A stretch of 5,604 nucleotides of DNA from Halorhodospira sp. Its GTDB lineage: Bacteria > Pseudomonadota > Gammaproteobacteria > Nitrococcales > Halorhodospiraceae. Position numbers and translations under genes: made by a program. The stretch is from NCBI GenBank assembly GCA_007127935.1, contig SKYL01000182.1, positions 1 through 5,604 on the forward strand. Reading direction: 5' to 3'. This document shows positions 4,672 to 5,604 of the stretch, piece after piece. The stretch's first letter is position 1; every line of letters begins with the position of its first letter. Under the pieces are notes generated by a model. That model saw nothing but the letters and a program-made list of their open reading frames with translations. It made no database searches and was not told where the DNA came from.

Positions 4672-5604
4672 TGCCGTGACACGCGTATTGGCCGCAGCGA
4701 TTCTCCTGGGATGCGTGTTCGCCGGTACTGTACATGCCGACTCTGCACGCGCCAGGCTGACTGCCGGGCGCTTCTCCCACTTTGCCACTGCGAACCCCGC
4801 GCATTGGACAACGGAAGCCGGTGTGGGCTTCTCGTTTTCGATTCGCCCCCCGCTCGGGCTCCTGCAGGTAGCGTTTCCCCCTCGCAACCCCATGCACGCG
4901 CTCGACGAACCCGAGCGCTTCAACTCGCTCGCGCTGCTGGACGCGCTGCTTCATCCCACGATCTTCTCCCAGAGCATTCCGGAACAGCTCGACGGCATCG
5001 ATATCGCGATCCGGGATGATTCGCTCGGAATATCCGGATTTGTCGTCCGATCCGACGGATCGGAGCGCAGCGTGCCCCTTTCGCTCGATGCGTACAGTGG
5101 TGCGCGCTCTGCCCGTTTGGCCGATCGCGGTGCACTGCCCAAGAGGTGGCTGTTCGGTGCCGTTCGCGCCGGCTCGATCCCGATCGAGTACAGCATTTAC
5201 TCAGGCGGACTTGGAATTGAGCTCGAGCCGGGTGCTCGACTGGAGCGTGACCTCGCGGACGAACAGTTGGAGTCCGACACTCGCTATGAGTTAGAGCTTG
5301 CCGCCGCCGGGCAGCTCGGCGCGACACTCGCACCGGTGCTCTCGGCTCCGATCGAGCTCGGTAGCGGACGTGTGCACCTGGCGGCCCGTCCGCTTCTCTT
5401 CTTCGATGTGGCGTGGTTTGCGGTAGACGGAAGCTACTCGTTCCGACTCTCGGAGGAGACCGGGGAGCAGGAGTTCTCGGCGCATGCATCGTACGGTTAT
5501 CCCGGCGAAGGGTACGGCGTCGGGGCCCGTCTGGATCTCGGCACGGTATATGAGGCGAGCGACTGGTGGGCGGGTGTCGGGCTCGTAAATGCCGGTAGCG
5601 TTAC
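4655..5604 (+). CDS. Exported, probably outer-membrane beta-barrel-like protein, 3' end outside window
   Basis: An open frame of 316 codons runs to the window end without a stop. The ATG at 4655 lies inside the methyltransferase gene (17-bp overlap) behind a weak GAGAAG ribosome site (4644-4649), suggesting translational coupling. The N-terminus is a clear signal peptide: MRFDRSAVTR, a hydrophobic core about 11-24, then VHA before Asp29, a good signal peptidase I site. LLGC (17-20) is also an imperfect lipobox, so a lipoprotein cannot be excluded. The mature part has no hydrophobic helix and many alternating, aromatic-tipped beta-strand-like segments (for example 235-263 and 275-316). The motif GYGVGARLDLGTVYEASDWW (286-305) recalls TraF/DUF5723-type predicted barrel proteins, weakly. 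The long frame, in-phase signal peptide and coupling make the gene credible. Function unknown. Confidence 0.8.
   Translation, partial: MRFDRSAVTRVLAAAILLGCVFAGTVHADSARARLTAGRFSHFATANPAHWTTEAGVGFSFSIRPPLGLLQVAFPPRNPMHALDEPERFNSLALLDALLHPTIFSQSIPEQLDGIDIAIRDDSLGISGFVVRSDGSERSVPLSLDAYSGARSARLADRGALPKRWLFGAVRAGSIPIEYSIYSGGLGIELEPGARLERDLADEQLESDTRYELELAAAGQLGATLAPVLSAPIELGSGRVHLAARPLLFFDVAWFAVDGSYSFRLSEETGEQEFSAHASYGYPGEGYGVGARLDLGTVYEASDWWAGVGLVNAGSV

Noticed and set aside
4920..5489. Arg/Pro-rich open frame on the minus strand at the right end
   Set aside because: Composition is typical of antisense to GC-rich coding sequence; the plus strand holds a continuous frame with a signal peptide.
1..5604. 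Novel multi-gene defence or mobile system
   Set aside because: No transposase, integrase, nuclease/toxin pair, RNA gene or attachment-site repeats were seen; the genes are ordinary housekeeping or envelope types.

Overview
The window is GC-rich bacterial chromosome (roughly 60% GC by eye) with five protein genes, two of which run off the ends. The best lineage clue is the Hsp33 protein, whose body resembles spirochaete (Treponema/Spirochaeta-type) Hsp33 as I remember it. A signal-peptide-bearing, beta-strand-rich protein at the right end fits a diderm. I infer Spirochaetota at moderate-to-low confidence; no search was run.

Layout. Positions 1-1376 (+) hold the 3' part of a uvrA-family gene covering its second ATPase module. 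The wording of its motifs fits the long UvrA2-type paralogue better than housekeeping UvrA. It carries a low-complexity insertion near its Walker A and a long palindrome-rich C-terminal tail. A 154-bp gap follows, with a candidate sigma70 promoter and a leader that can fold in mutually exclusive ways. Next come mgtE (1531-2886, +, Mg2+ channel) and a 41-bp convergent gap with a small hairpin. hslO (2928-3869, -, Hsp33 redox chaperone) is divergent from a METTL7-like SAM methyltransferase (4072-4671, +). The 202-bp divergent gap holds three tandem 20-bp repeats, each centred on a GGAA flanked by inverted arms. The methyltransferase overlaps by 17 bp a secreted or outer-membrane-type protein gene (4655 to the window end, +).

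How the genes work together. Apart from the overlapping methyltransferase/envelope-protein pair, which is probably co-transcribed, the genes look like independent units: DNA repair, Mg2+ homeostasis and oxidative-stress chaperoning. I see no mobile element, CRISPR array, RNA gene or new multi-gene system. The most interesting signals are non-coding: the 20-bp repeat array in the divergent promoter region, the switch-like mgtE leader, and the palindrome-dense extra segments of the uvrA gene.
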